Source: a virus. From it: a stretch of DNA of 64,000 nt. The stretch is taken from IMG/VR virus record IMGVR_UViG_3300037827_000187, positions 1 to 64,000 of that record; one strand, written 5' to 3'. The position numbers and the translations under genes are program-made. A model generated the notes under the pieces. That model searched no databases. It worked only from the letters and a program-made list of their open reading frames with translations, and was not told where the DNA came from. Below, piece by piece: positions 43,213-50,252 of this stretch (position 1 is its first letter; each line of letters begins with the position of its first letter).

Positions 43213-43232
43213 GGACCCCGTTTTTTGCGAGG
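43213..43232 (-). repeat. Dispersed CCTCGC-AAAA-CGGGG element, copy 9
   Basis: Minus-strand CCTCGC-AAAAAA-CGGGGTCC two bases after the terminase stop codon, in the sense direction. GTCC end instead of GTTA. Confidence 0.85.
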
Positions 43233-43234
43233 AG

Positions 43235-44749
43235 TTAAGTATAACTATTCAGCGCTGCTTGTTCTCTCTTGCTAGATACATCTCGAGGATGAAGTCTATT
43301 CCGATGCCCTTTAGGATGCATGCAACACAAATACTGTGTCGCATTCATCAGATGATCGCCTCTCTTAAGGGGTTTATCCTTGGATTGACCTTTTTGCTCT
43401 CCAGCCTGGAAAAAATCCCACACATAACTCCCAATCTCAGAAACAAAACTATGCAGACCCTTGAACACAAACATCTTTGGGTGCCGTGCCGACTTGTCGA
43501 GAGTCGCTGCCAGATACTCACGCATGGCATTTAGGCCGTAATCCTCGAAGGCTACGTCCGCAGAGCGGACCGGAATGCCGCTATCTCGATAAAGTTGGAG
43601 GCCGGTTTTGTGAGTTTCATTGTTTCTTTGGGAAGCCCACTTGGGATCCAGGAGCCAGATGTCTATTTGATCATCCTGGTTCTTCAGGAGGATGTTCTTT
43701 GCATGATCCGAGACTATCTTGTTTGATTCATAATACTCACGATAGAGGTATATATTGTCCGTTCCTGGTTCGATAGCCGCCCAAATTCCGGCTGTAGTTC
43801 CAGTAGCTGCGGGGTCAATTGATACGATGCGTCGCCATTCTCTTGGTAGTTTAATTGGATCGACCACATGTACACTTGGCTTCCACATTGGGTAAACAAG
43901 GCCTGATCGTTGGATAAAATCGCCATAAAGTCTGGCGGCTTCTTCGAAGTGTCCACTCCACTTCTCCTGTAATTTAACTTTCTCCTCAACAGGAACGTAA
44001 GGATTTTCGAGAACACTCAACTTAACAAAGACCACGTCTTTGCGACCTTGCTTCATATCCTCGTAAAGATCGAATACCCAAGGGGTGCGAACGCCAGAAG
44101 CAATATCAATAAGTGGTGTAAGGGTGAGTAGGAGCTTTCCGGCGCAATCAGCGGTTCGTTGATAGCATTCGTCGAAGACATTGGCTTCGCATTCCTCGTC
44201 AATGTGAACTAGATCTACTGAGGCTCCCTGGAATTTTTCTCGGCCTGCGTCAGCTGACTTTCCGGTAATGATGGAGCCATTCTTAAAGTAGACTTGGAAT
44301 TCTCCATCCACGACCTTTTCGATAACTTCAGGATCCCGAGGGAGGAGAGGGGGATGATTTCGTCCGACGCGGAGCTTTTCATGCCAAATGACATTCTTTA
44401 GAACTCCATAGTCCAGTCCTACGAGCCAAATGTTGTTCGGCGGGTCTGGGATAGGGAGGTCTTTGACATACTCATAGGCAGGTTCTCCTATGAAGTATTC
44501 CTTCCCTAAGGCCCAGGCTACGTCGATGAACACCCCTTCCTCGGTCTTGCCAGATCTGTTGCCTCCTAGGATGCCAAAGATCTTGACCTCGGGGGTGAAT
44601 AATGGGAAATGGCGCGCCTGTTGGTCCTGGGCGTGCCAATATTTTACGAAGTTTTCTTTCCTGCGCTTCTGATCGAGGGCATCGAGGATGGCCACTCGCT
44701 GTTCGGGAGCAAACCTTCTCAAGGTTTCGAGGGCATCAACCTTGCTCAC
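43235..44749 (-). CDS. Terminase large subunit
   Basis: 504 aa. Walker A GGNRSGKT at 62-69, Walker B LVHIDEE with D184-E185, coupling motif LLTLTPL (207-213), nuclease aspartates in SIDPAATG (Asp312) and WLLDPKW. This is the ATP-driven DNA packaging motor and headful or end-cutting nuclease. It precedes the holin-like gene; small-terminase-like gene lies just upstream. Confidence 0.96.
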   Translation of the reverse strand: MSKVDALETLRRFAPEQRVAILDALDQKRRKENFVKYWHAQDQQARHFPLFTPEVKIFGILGGNRSGKTEEGVFIDVAWALGKEYFIGEPAYEYVKDLPIPDPPNNIWLVGLDYGVLKNVIWHEKLRVGRNHPPLLPRDPEVIEKVVDGEFQVYFKNGSIITGKSADAGREKFQGASVDLVHIDEECEANVFDECYQRTADCAGKLLLTLTPLIDIASGVRTPWVFDLYEDMKQGRKDVVFVKLSVLENPYVPVEEKVKLQEKWSGHFEEAARLYGDFIQRSGLVYPMWKPSVHVVDPIKLPREWRRIVSIDPAATGTTAGIWAAIEPGTDNIYLYREYYESNKIVSDHAKNILLKNQDDQIDIWLLDPKWASQRNNETHKTGLQLYRDSGIPVRSADVAFEDYGLNAMREYLAATLDKSARHPKMFVFKGLHSFVSEIGSYVWDFFQAGEQKGQSKDKPLKRGDHLMNATQYLCCMHPKGHRNRLHPRDVSSKREQAALNSYT

Positions 44750-45014
44750 GCCGCTGCCTTTCGATCCTATCGGCTATGCGGGTCCACATATGGGCCTCGG
44801 CCCGAGCTTCAGGCGTGCCCAGTTGGACCAGACTCACCTGGTGTAGCCAAATTTGTTCCTCCAATACCTCGCTTGCTATCACTCCCGGTGAGGCGTTCAC
44901 GAGCTTCTGCAATGTCTCTAGCGGTAAGTCCACTAAAGACATTGATGTTTGAGTCGGCTCCGCTCCATCCTTCGAGTTTTCCGAGTTTTTCAATGAGAAC
45001 TCCTGCCTTGTCAT
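44736..45014 (-). CDS. Small protein between the terminase genes
   Basis: 92 aa from ATG 45014 with GGGGA upstream; ATG 44942 would give 68 aa. The C-terminal half is a clean charged helix (LVQLGTPEARAEAHMWTRIA, DRIERQRREQG). Overlaps the small terminase frame by 206 bases and the large terminase by 14, so only one of the two overlapping frames may be used over the shared stretch. Confidence 0.5.
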   Translation of the reverse strand: MTRQEFSLKNSENSKDGAEPTQTSMSLVDLPLETLQKLVNASPGVIASEVLEEQIWLHQVSLVQLGTPEARAEAHMWTRIADRIERQRREQG

Positions 45015-45303
45015 ATTCCCCAGCCTTCATCAGATGATCGATGAGGACCTCCAGCTTGCCAATCGCTACGCTCTTTGACCGCGAGGGGTCATTCGCGACA
45101 GCCGCAAAGTGCTTGTTTTGTTCGACCCGGAAGATTTCCTGGAAGTCTTGCCGCCGTGCAATCCTCTCGACCTCATCCGGATCCAACTTGAGGTCCAATT
45201 CCACGGCGGCTTGCTTCAAACTTTGATTGCCACGCACCATTGCCCGAGCCAGATCCGCGAAGCGGTCCAGCATTCGGTATGTGGTTTGGGATTTATGTGG
45301 CAC
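44809..45303 (-). CDS. Probable terminase small subunit
   Basis: 164 aa from GTG 45303. Residues 14-60 (FADLARAMVRGNQSLKQAAV, ELDLKLDPDEVERIARRQDF) fit a helix-turn-helix followed by a helical oligomerisation region (VLIDHLMKAGEYDKAGVLI), as in phage small terminases that recognise the packaging site. Upstream of the large subunit. A promoter-like motif ends 11 bases before the start. Confidence 0.7.
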   Translation of the reverse strand: MPHKSQTTYRMLDRFADLARAMVRGNQSLKQAAVELDLKLDPDEVERIARRQDFQEIFRVEQNKHFAAVANDPSRSKSVAIGKLEVLIDHLMKAGEYDKAGVLIEKLGKLEGWSGADSNINVFSGLTARDIAEARERLTGSDSKRGIGGTNLATPGESGPTGHA

Positions 45304-45313
45304 GTTGTCACTT

Positions 45314-45344
45314 ATTTAGACCCCGGAGAGCCGAAAAAGGTAAC
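45314..45344 (-). promoter_or_regulatory. Putative phage promoter, GTTAC-N16-GGGTCTAAAT (copy C)
   Basis: Minus strand TGTTACC-TTTTTC then GGGTCTAAAT, with the same 16-base spacing. The small-terminase GTG follows 10 bases after the motif. Together with copy D it would drive the whole virion arm. Confidence 0.75.
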
Positions 45345-45360
45345 ATTCTGGTAAATTATT

Positions 45361-45678
45361 TTACCATGGATCCCCCCAAGGATTGAGATCGGCCTTCGTG
45401 AGAACAGCTGGTGCAACCCCTTCTTGGAGCTTTTTATCTTCTGCAAGCCAGGGGGAGGCTTGTTTTACCCTTTCTTCTTGTTTTGTTGCACTTAACTTCT
45501 TTTTTGTCTGATATCGTGAGCAGTATAAACGGATCTTTGCTCGGCATCCTTGACAACGCTTAAAACGCTTCTCTTCTCCTAGCTCATGACCGCATCCTGT
45601 ACACAGTCCAGTGACGGATCGATCATCAATTATGGGAGGAAATTGGTGAGAACACTTCGGACAGGTGGTAGTTTTCAT
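45361..45678 (-). CDS. Zinc-ribbon protein, first gene of the minus arm
   Basis: 105 aa with CPKCSHQF, CTGCGHEL and CQGCRAKIRLYC, three CxxC-type pairs that would hold one or two zinc ions, then a basic helix (YQTKKKLSATKQEERVKQ). Possibly a transcription or packaging regulator. The ATG comes 4 bases after the promoter-like motif. Confidence 0.75.
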   Translation of the reverse strand: MKTTTCPKCSHQFPPIIDDRSVTGLCTGCGHELGEEKRFKRCQGCRAKIRLYCSRYQTKKKLSATKQEERVKQASPWLAEDKKLQEGVAPAVLTKADLNPWGDPW

Positions 45679-45682
45679 ATTG

Positions 45683-45713
45683 ATTTAGACCCTCCACTAT
45701 AGAAAAAGGTAAC
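45683..45713 (-). promoter_or_regulatory. Putative phage promoter, GTTAC-N16-GGGTCTAAAT (copy D)
   Basis: Minus strand TGTTACC-TTTTTC then GGGTCTAAAT four bases before the zinc-ribbon ATG, spacing 16. Predicted leaderless. Confidence 0.75.
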
Positions 45714-45796
45714 AAACATTTATAGAGGCTATATTCCTATATATGGGTTCTACAGAAAGTTAACTCCTTACTGCTCAATGAGTTAGAAGGAGGAGA

Positions 45797-45854
45797 ATGT
45801 CTCTCTCTTCTACCCCCATATACAAAACAATAGACCCCATAGAGAGAGAGACAT
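45797..45854. promoter_or_regulatory. 58-bp inverted-repeat element covering a start codon (copy 1)
   Basis: ATGTCTCTCTC (45797) and GAGAGAGACAT (ending 45854) form a perfect 11-bp inverted repeat around 36 bases. The left arm contains the start codon of the 70-aa gene. A very similar element occurs at 62803. May regulate translation, or bind a protein, in the divergent region. Confidence 0.6.
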
Positions 45855-46009
45855 ATATAGAAAGATACATAAGTACTATAATTATCAATAGGTTAGAGGG
45901 AAAATGGGTTATATTATATATCCCGATACATAAGATAGTGCGACAATATAGATTGGATTTCTATATTTTTCAGTCGACAGCCCAGACCAGTATTCATGGC
46001 CACCCCTGA
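45797..46009 (+). CDS. Small hypothetical protein of the divergent region
   Basis: 70 aa. AGGAGGAGA lies directly before the ATG. Ile/Tyr-rich, basic (PIERETYIERYISTIIINRL, GKWVILYIPIHKIVRQYR). AT-rich sequence favours such codons, so chance is not excluded, but the start context is strong. First plus-strand gene, possibly early. Confidence 0.45.
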   Translation: MSLSSTPIYKTIDPIERETYIERYISTIIINRLEGKWVILYIPIHKIVRQYRLDFYIFQSTAQTSIHGHP

Positions 46010-46421
46010 TGACGTTAGCTTAAACCTCGACTGGCGTCGAGTTAACAGCATTAGATGAGCATACACTACATGCTTGGGCTTAGATACGCCCGGCAAGTCC
46101 TTTGTTTTCAGTGGTTTGAGCCGCTATTGCCCGGCCGGGCTTTGGAATCAAGGGTTTGCGGTTTGGTCATCCGACCGGATGTTGGAGGCCGTTCGGTTGG
46201 ACCGGCTCAGTAGCACCGTGAGTGCCCCATCTCGAACACCTGCTCTCCTTGGACGACAGCCATACCCGAACCGACGGGTGCCGAGTCCACTACCGGAGAT
46301 ACGGCCTAGGTCAAGGGCCAACAAACAACCAGCACGACGGGCTAGACTGCTGGTCTGCTACCGAGTCAGTATGGGACTCTACACTAGGCTCTAGGGGACA
46401 CTATCCCACTGGAGCAGGACA
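46010..46421. other. 412-base stretch without a convincing gene
   Basis: Two open frames exist (TTG 46074 to 46394 and GTG 46222 to 46425), but both translate into Arg/Pro/Ser-rich sequence without a good ribosome site. The DNA holds several short palindromes: CTCGAC-TGGC-GTCGAG near 46027, GCCCGGCCGGGC near 46130 and repeated GGTTTGG/CCGGATG steps. A structured RNA or regulatory region is possible. No tRNA seen. Confidence 0.5.
46404..46421 (+). promoter_or_regulatory. Repeated translation leader CCCACTGGAGCA, copy 1
   Basis: TCCCACTGGAGCAGGACA directly before the ATG at 46422. The same leader precedes the genes at 46763 and 49068. GGAG serves as the Shine-Dalgarno core. Confidence 0.65.
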
Positions 46422-46688
46422 ATGATGCACACTCAAGCGCAGTTAGATGCAATGAGCATGGACGAGCTTAAGGCCGCGATCAGCGCAATACAGACTGAGA
46501 AGGCTGTGGCCAAGGCTGGCAAGCTCACATTGACACGCAGTGACAAGAGCGGCGGGCTGATGTTATTGGGGCTTCGCAAGTTCCCGGTGACATTCCACGA
46601 TGAGGAATGGGAAATGATCTTGAACAAGGCCAACGAGATTCGGATGTTTATCAAGGCCAACCCAGAACCAGCCCGAAAGATAGGATGA
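46422..46688 (+). CDS. Hypothetical early-type protein
   Basis: 88 aa (ATG 46422 or 46425). Helical N-terminus (MDELKAAISAIQTEKAVAK), then a beta segment (GKLTLTRSDKSGGLMLLGLR) and a helix (EEWEMILNKANEIRMFIK). Contains a KFPVTFHDEEW motif. No family recognised. Confidence 0.7.
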   Translation: MMHTQAQLDAMSMDELKAAISAIQTEKAVAKAGKLTLTRSDKSGGLMLLGLRKFPVTFHDEEWEMILNKANEIRMFIKANPEPARKIG

Positions 46689-46691
46689 GTA

Positions 46692-46711
46692 AGGCGACGC
46701 TAGTGTCGCCT
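46692..46711 (+). terminator. Intergenic hairpin AGGCGAC/GTCGCCT
   Basis: 7-bp stem, 6-base loop, four bases after the stop of the preceding gene. No U-tract. A near copy occurs after the next gene at 47116, suggesting an RNA-processing or stabilising hairpin. Confidence 0.5.
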
Positions 46712-46743
46712 AGAGCCTAGCAGCCAATATCCAAGGGGATATC

Positions 46744-46762
46744 ATCCCACTGGAGCACCAAA
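46744..46762 (+). promoter_or_regulatory. Repeated translation leader CCCACTGGAGCA, copy 2
   Basis: ATCCCACTGGAGCACCAAA directly before ATG 46763; the similarity to copy 1 extends upstream (GGGGA-A-ATC). Confidence 0.65.
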
Positions 46763-47110
46763 ATGAACACACTACAACAGCACCATGCAGACTGGCAAGC
46801 TGGCCTCATATCCGATCAGGATATGGCCATGTATATCGAACTCGACAGGCTCGAGCACCTGGCTCACATAGAGTTTGAGTGTCGAACAGCAGTATGCCGG
46901 TCAAATGGTAACCTTGAGGGCGGCAAATACCAGATCAGCACGCCCAAGGAACTAGCCGAGTTCATGAACAACATGGCAGACAAGGCTGGCCAATTACTAC
47001 GGGACCGAGAGCTTGGTGGGGTATGGCACCAAGTGGACAGTAACAACAAACTCTGGTTCATAGCAATCGGGCCACATGGCAAGATTCTCGATGAAACACA
47101 GCTTAATTAG
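46763..47110 (+). CDS. Hypothetical early-type protein
   Basis: 115 aa, helical N-terminal half (HADWQAGLISDQDMAMYIEL), C-terminal beta (GGVWHQVDSNNKLWFIAIGP). Contains a PKELAEFMNNMADKAGQLL helix. No family recognised. Confidence 0.7.
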   Translation: MNTLQQHHADWQAGLISDQDMAMYIELDRLEHLAHIEFECRTAVCRSNGNLEGGKYQISTPKELAEFMNNMADKAGQLLRDRELGGVWHQVDSNNKLWFIAIGPHGKILDETQLN

Positions 47111-47115
47111 GGCTG

Positions 47116-47136
47116 AGGCGATAGATGATATCGCCT
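47116..47136 (+). terminator. Intergenic hairpin AGGCGATA/TATCGCCT
   Basis: Perfect 8-bp stem with a GATGA loop, 5 bases after the stop of the preceding gene, paralogous to the hairpin at 46692. No U-tract. Confidence 0.55.
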
Positions 47137-47163
47137 TGGATATTGGCAGAAAGGGGAACCACA

Positions 47164-47331
47164 ATGATGGACATTAGCACCGCTCTAGCAGTTAGATGGC
47201 TGTGTAGCCTCGCGGCTTATGGCCCGGCGCGCACAACCGACGATCGCGTCATAGCGATTAACCATGCGGCCGAGATAGCCCATTGTCAGGCAATGTGCAA
47301 TGGGATCATGTTGTATGCCACCAGAGGCTAA
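47164..47331 (+). CDS. Small hypothetical protein
   Basis: 55 aa from ATG 47164, which has GCAGAAAGGGGAACCACA upstream, a leader shared in part with the gene at 48181. Contains Ala-rich helix and two Cys (AHCQAMC). Possibly early. A longer in-frame start lacks a ribosome site. Confidence 0.6.
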   Translation: MMDISTALAVRWLCSLAAYGPARTTDDRVIAINHAAEIAHCQAMCNGIMLYATRG

Positions 47332-47333
47332 TT

Positions 47334-47353
47334 CCTCGCGCAAAACGGGGTTA
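47334..47353 (+). repeat. Dispersed CCTCGC-AAAA-CGGGG element, copy 10
   Basis: CCTCGC-GCAAAA-CGGGGTTA two bases after a stop codon, in the sense direction. Confidence 0.85.
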
Positions 47354-47429
47354 GGGGCTGATGCACCAGCTTGCTGGAGATAGCTGGTGGATTGGCCCCG
47401 TGTATCTAAAGGGGCTTCCAAGGAGCATT

Positions 47430-48053
47430 ATGGATCCCAACGAAGTAGTACAGCAGGAAGAAACAACTGTAGTTGAACCAATCACCCCGGAGACGTTTCA
47501 GGCGCGTATTACAGAGCTTGAGACGCAGTTGACACAAGCCGTGGCAGACCGTGACGCTGCGGATCAGCTCCTGGCTGAGATTGACAACGCACAGCCAGAG
47601 CCATCAGCTTACAAGCTGGCCAACACCAATCCCCACAAGGTGCCCTTTGTTTCGGGCGAGCTTCGGCCTGCTTTTGCGAAATGGCTGGTCCCTATCATTG
47701 TGAAGAACCTGGACCAGTTCTACAAGGGTAATGGGGCCAACACCACCATCGGGCAGGATGCATTGATATTCAATAACCCCGATGGATCGAGCCTCAAGGC
47801 CAGCTTGAGCCTGAATCATTGGGAGCCGACATCAAGAACTGCCAAGGGCAAAACGGCGGACAATACGCCGGAGACATACGCCATTAGCCCGACCGAGTTC
47901 GGCATACTTGATGCCGCGATAGCCAAGGCCGAAGCAGCCAAGGACACACCAGTGCAAGTAAGGCTGGCGACCATCAAAGCCGTTGCGAAAGCAATGGGTA
48001 ATAGGTTGGGCTTCGACGACCTTGTGCTTGTCAAGCAGCTAGCTAAACGCTAG
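47430..48053 (+). CDS. Hypothetical protein with coiled-coil N-terminus
   Basis: 207 aa from ATG 47430 (AAGGAG upstream). Acidic N-terminus, coiled coil over residues 22-55 (QARITELETQLTQAVADRDA), then a globular part (ALIFNNPDGSSLKASLSLNH) and a C-terminal helical part (VQVRLATIKAVAKAMGNRLG). No family recognised. Likely an early protein. Confidence 0.7.
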   Translation: MDPNEVVQQEETTVVEPITPETFQARITELETQLTQAVADRDAADQLLAEIDNAQPEPSAYKLANTNPHKVPFVSGELRPAFAKWLVPIIVKNLDQFYKGNGANTTIGQDALIFNNPDGSSLKASLSLNHWEPTSRTAKGKTADNTPETYAISPTEFGILDAAIAKAEAAKDTPVQVRLATIKAVAKAMGNRLGFDDLVLVKQLAKR

Positions 48054-48180
48054 GCTTGTCCGGGTGGATCAAGTGCTCCAGCTTGGTCCATCAGGGATGT
48101 GCCTAGCACATCACATGAACAAGGCTGTTGAAAATGGGGGGAGATGCATCTACCCCCCATCAGCCAGAAAGGGGAATGTG

Positions 48181-48351
48181 ATGGCCAAGCGTAGAAGGCT
48201 GAAGATTGTAGTGAGAAACGACGTTAAACCATATCGGCCCATTGTGTGGAAATCACCCACCATTGCAAATGGCTGGTACGCCAACCAACGCAGTTGCGCA
48301 GATTATCCTGTGCTGTTTCAGGTAATCAAGGGAGGCAAACATGCGGCCTAG
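48181..48351 (+). CDS. Small basic hypothetical protein
   Basis: 56 aa from ATG 48181, with CCAGAAAGGGGAATGTG upstream. Basic N-terminus (MAKRRRLKIVVRNDVKPYR). May bind nucleic acid. A longer in-frame start is less likely. Confidence 0.6.
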   Translation: MAKRRRLKIVVRNDVKPYRPIVWKSPTIANGWYANQRSCADYPVLFQVIKGGKHAA

Positions 48352-48420
48352 ACAGCATGGTAATCCCGAAATACTCCACAACACCTGTGTGATACATTAT
48401 CCGTATTACCAGGTGCAACC

Positions 48421-48777
48421 ATGACCCAAGCTGAGTATGATGCTGAGGTCAATGTAATAGAACAGGAGCAGGCGCGCTTGACAGCTCTAATGAGCGTGGC
48501 TGATCTGGTACCTAAGGATTGGGCATTGAGTGGATTCACATATAAGCACAAAATGAATCTGCTTGATGCCCAACTTGACAAGCTGCTCAAACAGCTACGT
48601 TTTAGTCGATTCATGCTGGCGGAGCGGCAGAAGGAGAAACGCAAGAAACGGGAATCCAATGGCAAGCATCGCACGCTATGGTCTCCTGTGGATGCTGACT
48701 TAGCCCTGGCTCTCAAGCAAAAGGGCTTCAATGTACGATGTATTGGGGTAAGTAAATGGGAGGTGCAAAGTGCTTGA
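48421..48777 (+). CDS. Hypothetical coiled-coil protein
   Basis: 118 aa, helical and charged: residues 1-75 include EVNVIEQEQARLTALMSVAD and HKMNLLDAQLDKLLKQLR, then a basic segment (ERQKEKRKKRESNGKHR). C-terminal DLALALKQKGFNVRCIGVSK looks like a small fold. Overlaps the next gene by 8 bases. Confidence 0.65.
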   Translation: MTQAEYDAEVNVIEQEQARLTALMSVADLVPKDWALSGFTYKHKMNLLDAQLDKLLKQLRFSRFMLAERQKEKRKKRESNGKHRTLWSPVDADLALALKQKGFNVRCIGVSKWEVQSA

Positions 48778-48961
48778 CTATGAATACGTCAAAGTTCAAG
48801 GGGAAGTTATCACTGTACACTGCAACAATCCTATATGTGGCCATACAATTGGGGCTACCTTGAAATCACTGGACGCGCCATTAGGTGTGTGGGATTGTCC
48901 ACAATGCCATTGGCCCATCTTCACAGGGCAAGAGTTGTATCCCGAATTGTATTTCAGCTAG
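48770..48961 (+). CDS. Small zinc-ribbon protein
   Basis: 63 aa from GTG 48770 with GGGAGG upstream. CNNPICGHTIG and WDCPQCHWPI form a two-knuckle zinc ribbon. Possibly an RNA-polymerase- or nucleic-acid-binding adaptor, a common use of such small phage proteins. Confidence 0.68.
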   Translation: MLDYEYVKVQGEVITVHCNNPICGHTIGATLKSLDAPLGVWDCPQCHWPIFTGQELYPELYFS

Positions 48962-49049
48962 CTGTGCTGTGGGTGCATCCGGTCGAGTCTGGGGTCAGCC
49001 CTTCCCCTGCTCCACCTTGGATTCCTGGGTGCATCCACAGGGCAACTAG

Positions 49050-49067
49050 CCCACATGGAGCAACACA
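49050..49067 (+). promoter_or_regulatory. Repeated translation leader, copy 3 (CCCACATGGAGCAACACA)
   Basis: Same leader type as before the genes at 46422 and 46763; here it precedes a 26-codon frame, which argues that this very short frame is translated. Confidence 0.6.
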
Positions 49068-49148
49068 ATGTTTAACATCGAAGGCGAAGCAGATGAGCAG
49101 AAAACAGCCGAAGTGCCAGCCGAGCAAGCCCCCGTTGACAACCAGTAA
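49068..49148 (+). CDS. 26-residue acidic peptide
   Basis: MFNIEGEADEQ then KTAEVPAEQAPVDNQ, 26 aa, net negative. No fold is expected. Supported by the conserved CCCAC-TGGAGCA leader and by the terminator at 49216. Role unknown; an early host-interaction peptide is conceivable. Confidence 0.45.
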   Translation: MFNIEGEADEQKTAEVPAEQAPVDNQ

Positions 49149-49215
49149 TTACCAGGACGATGACAGCGGCATTGACTATCCCGCTTGATTTAACTCAACG
49201 GCGCCGATAGTCCCT

Positions 49216-49240
49216 GGGGGCCTTGTTAGGCCCCCTTATT
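49216..49240 (+). terminator. Rho-independent terminator
   Basis: Perfect 8-bp stem GGGGGCCT / AGGCCCCC with a TGTT loop, followed by TTATT. Ends the 46.4-49.1 kb early-type block. Confidence 0.85.
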
Positions 49241-49250
49241 CTCTCCAAGC

Positions 49251-49270
49251 GGACCCCATTTTTAGCGAGG
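49251..49270 (-). repeat. Dispersed CCTCGC-AAAA-TGGGG element, copy 11 (doubles as a ribosome binding site)
   Basis: Minus-strand CCTCGC-TAAAAA-TGGGGTCC. On the plus strand its GCGAGGAG is the Shine-Dalgarno sequence of the gene at 49279. Confidence 0.75.
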
Positions 49271-49278
49271 AGAGTGGT

Positions 49279-49602
49279 ATGAAAATGCGTTGGTGGATTG
49301 TGTTAGCCCCATTTCTAATATATTACGGGGGTATTGGGCTGAACCTATTGGCCGAGGTTACCAATCATGGCCAAATGCCCGTGGTATTATCCGACTGGAC
49401 AACGGAGCGAGAGTTAAACTTTCACCATGCGCCCTTGACCAAGGATACCCATCTAAAGATCCTGTGCGATTGGATTCCTATTTGGTGGTTAGGGGAAATG
49501 ATGAGTCTCGGGGATGCCTTTATGGGGATTGGGGAGTGGATTCAGCCTTATATGATCGGGGCGTGGATTGGCCTGCTAATCTATCGGAGGGGAGAATACT
49601 GA
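49279..49602 (+). CDS. Membrane protein (DUF5317-like)
   Basis: 107 aa with an N-terminal membrane segment (WWIVLAPFLIYYGGIGLNLL), the NHGQMPVVLSDW motif seen in DUF5317 proteins, and a C-terminal segment (YMIGAWIGLLIYRRG). Probably an inner-membrane protein. Function unknown. Start uses the GAGGAG supplied by repeat copy 11. Confidence 0.7.
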   Translation: MKMRWWIVLAPFLIYYGGIGLNLLAEVTNHGQMPVVLSDWTTERELNFHHAPLTKDTHLKILCDWIPIWWLGEMMSLGDAFMGIGEWIQPYMIGAWIGLLIYRRGEY

Positions 49603-49763
49603 TGAAAGCCAAGATTGAGAAGCTGAGTCGCAAAGCGCACGAGCTGAAGAAATCACGAGCGGGCCACGAGGAGTGGGAGATTCGCAAGCGCTTCAAGCGC
49701 AAGGGGCAGATGTGGGTTTGGGAAGATCAAACAATGCAGAAAGGGACATGGGTGAAAATATGA
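49602..49763 (+). CDS. Small basic protein
   Basis: 53 aa, TGATG overlap with the previous stop and GGAGGGGAG upstream. Lys/Arg-rich (EKLSRKAHELKKSRAGHEEW), with a QMWVWEDQTMQKG end. Likely nucleic-acid or membrane-associated. Confidence 0.6.
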   Translation: MKAKIEKLSRKAHELKKSRAGHEEWEIRKRFKRKGQMWVWEDQTMQKGTWVKI

Positions 49764-50017
49764 GCCGATGCATCCGTAATGGCGTTGTATTCAAGCGACA
49801 CAACCGAACCAAGAGCAAAGATGGTTCTTGGCAGCCTTGCATTCATTGTGGTCAACCCGAAGCGCCACAAGCGACGGAGGTCCAAGATGACCAGGGAACA
49901 AGCAGCAATATTGAAGCGGCAAACTTTGCGATACCAGTTGGAACAGAGGCAGATCAAGAGTTCTTCGAGTCCTCTGAGTACACAGGGGCCGAAGTCAACA
50001 CGGGTGTCACGGAGTGA
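49760..50017 (+). CDS. Small hypothetical protein with one CxxC
   Basis: 85 aa from ATG 49760 (ATGA overlap). Basic N-terminal half with QPCIHCGQPEAP, acidic disordered C-terminus (TEADQEFFESSEYTGAEV). Confidence 0.55.
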   Translation: MSRCIRNGVVFKRHNRTKSKDGSWQPCIHCGQPEAPQATEVQDDQGTSSNIEAANFAIPVGTEADQEFFESSEYTGAEVNTGVTE

Positions 50018-50026
50018 TGCTCACCT

Positions 50027-50042
50027 AGGAGCCGTGGCTCCT
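50027..50042 (+). terminator. Possible terminator hairpin
   Basis: AGGAGC-CGTG-GCTCCT, 6-bp stem, then TTGAATTTGTG, ten bases after the previous stop. The U-run is weak. The next 210 bases hold no convincing gene but several GC-rich inverted segments (CCGGAG, CCCGGAG). Confidence 0.5.
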
Positions 50043-50252
50043 TGAATTTGTGTCCCGGAGTTCACGACCCTCCAAAGGTACGTGGGCTTGGCTAGGGCCA
50101 AAAGGACCCCGGAGTACATACGACCCATTGAGTTGGGCTGCTCCGGGAGTCCGCTACATTCGTCGCGGCTGATTCGTGACGGACTGCTTTTGGACGTTGA
50201 AGTAGCTGCAACCTGGGTCTTCGTCAGTCCGGGAAGAAAATGTCCCAAAAAT

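Noticed and set aside
46010-46421. Possible tRNA in the GC-rich stretch, because of a GGTGTTCGAGAT-like segment on the minus strand
   Set aside because: No acceptor stem or anticodon arm can be built around it. No tRNA was found elsewhere in the window.
46074-46425. Two open frames (TTG 46074, GTG 46222) in the divergent region
   Set aside because: Arg/Pro-rich translations, no ribosome site, mutually overlapping; better treated as non-coding.
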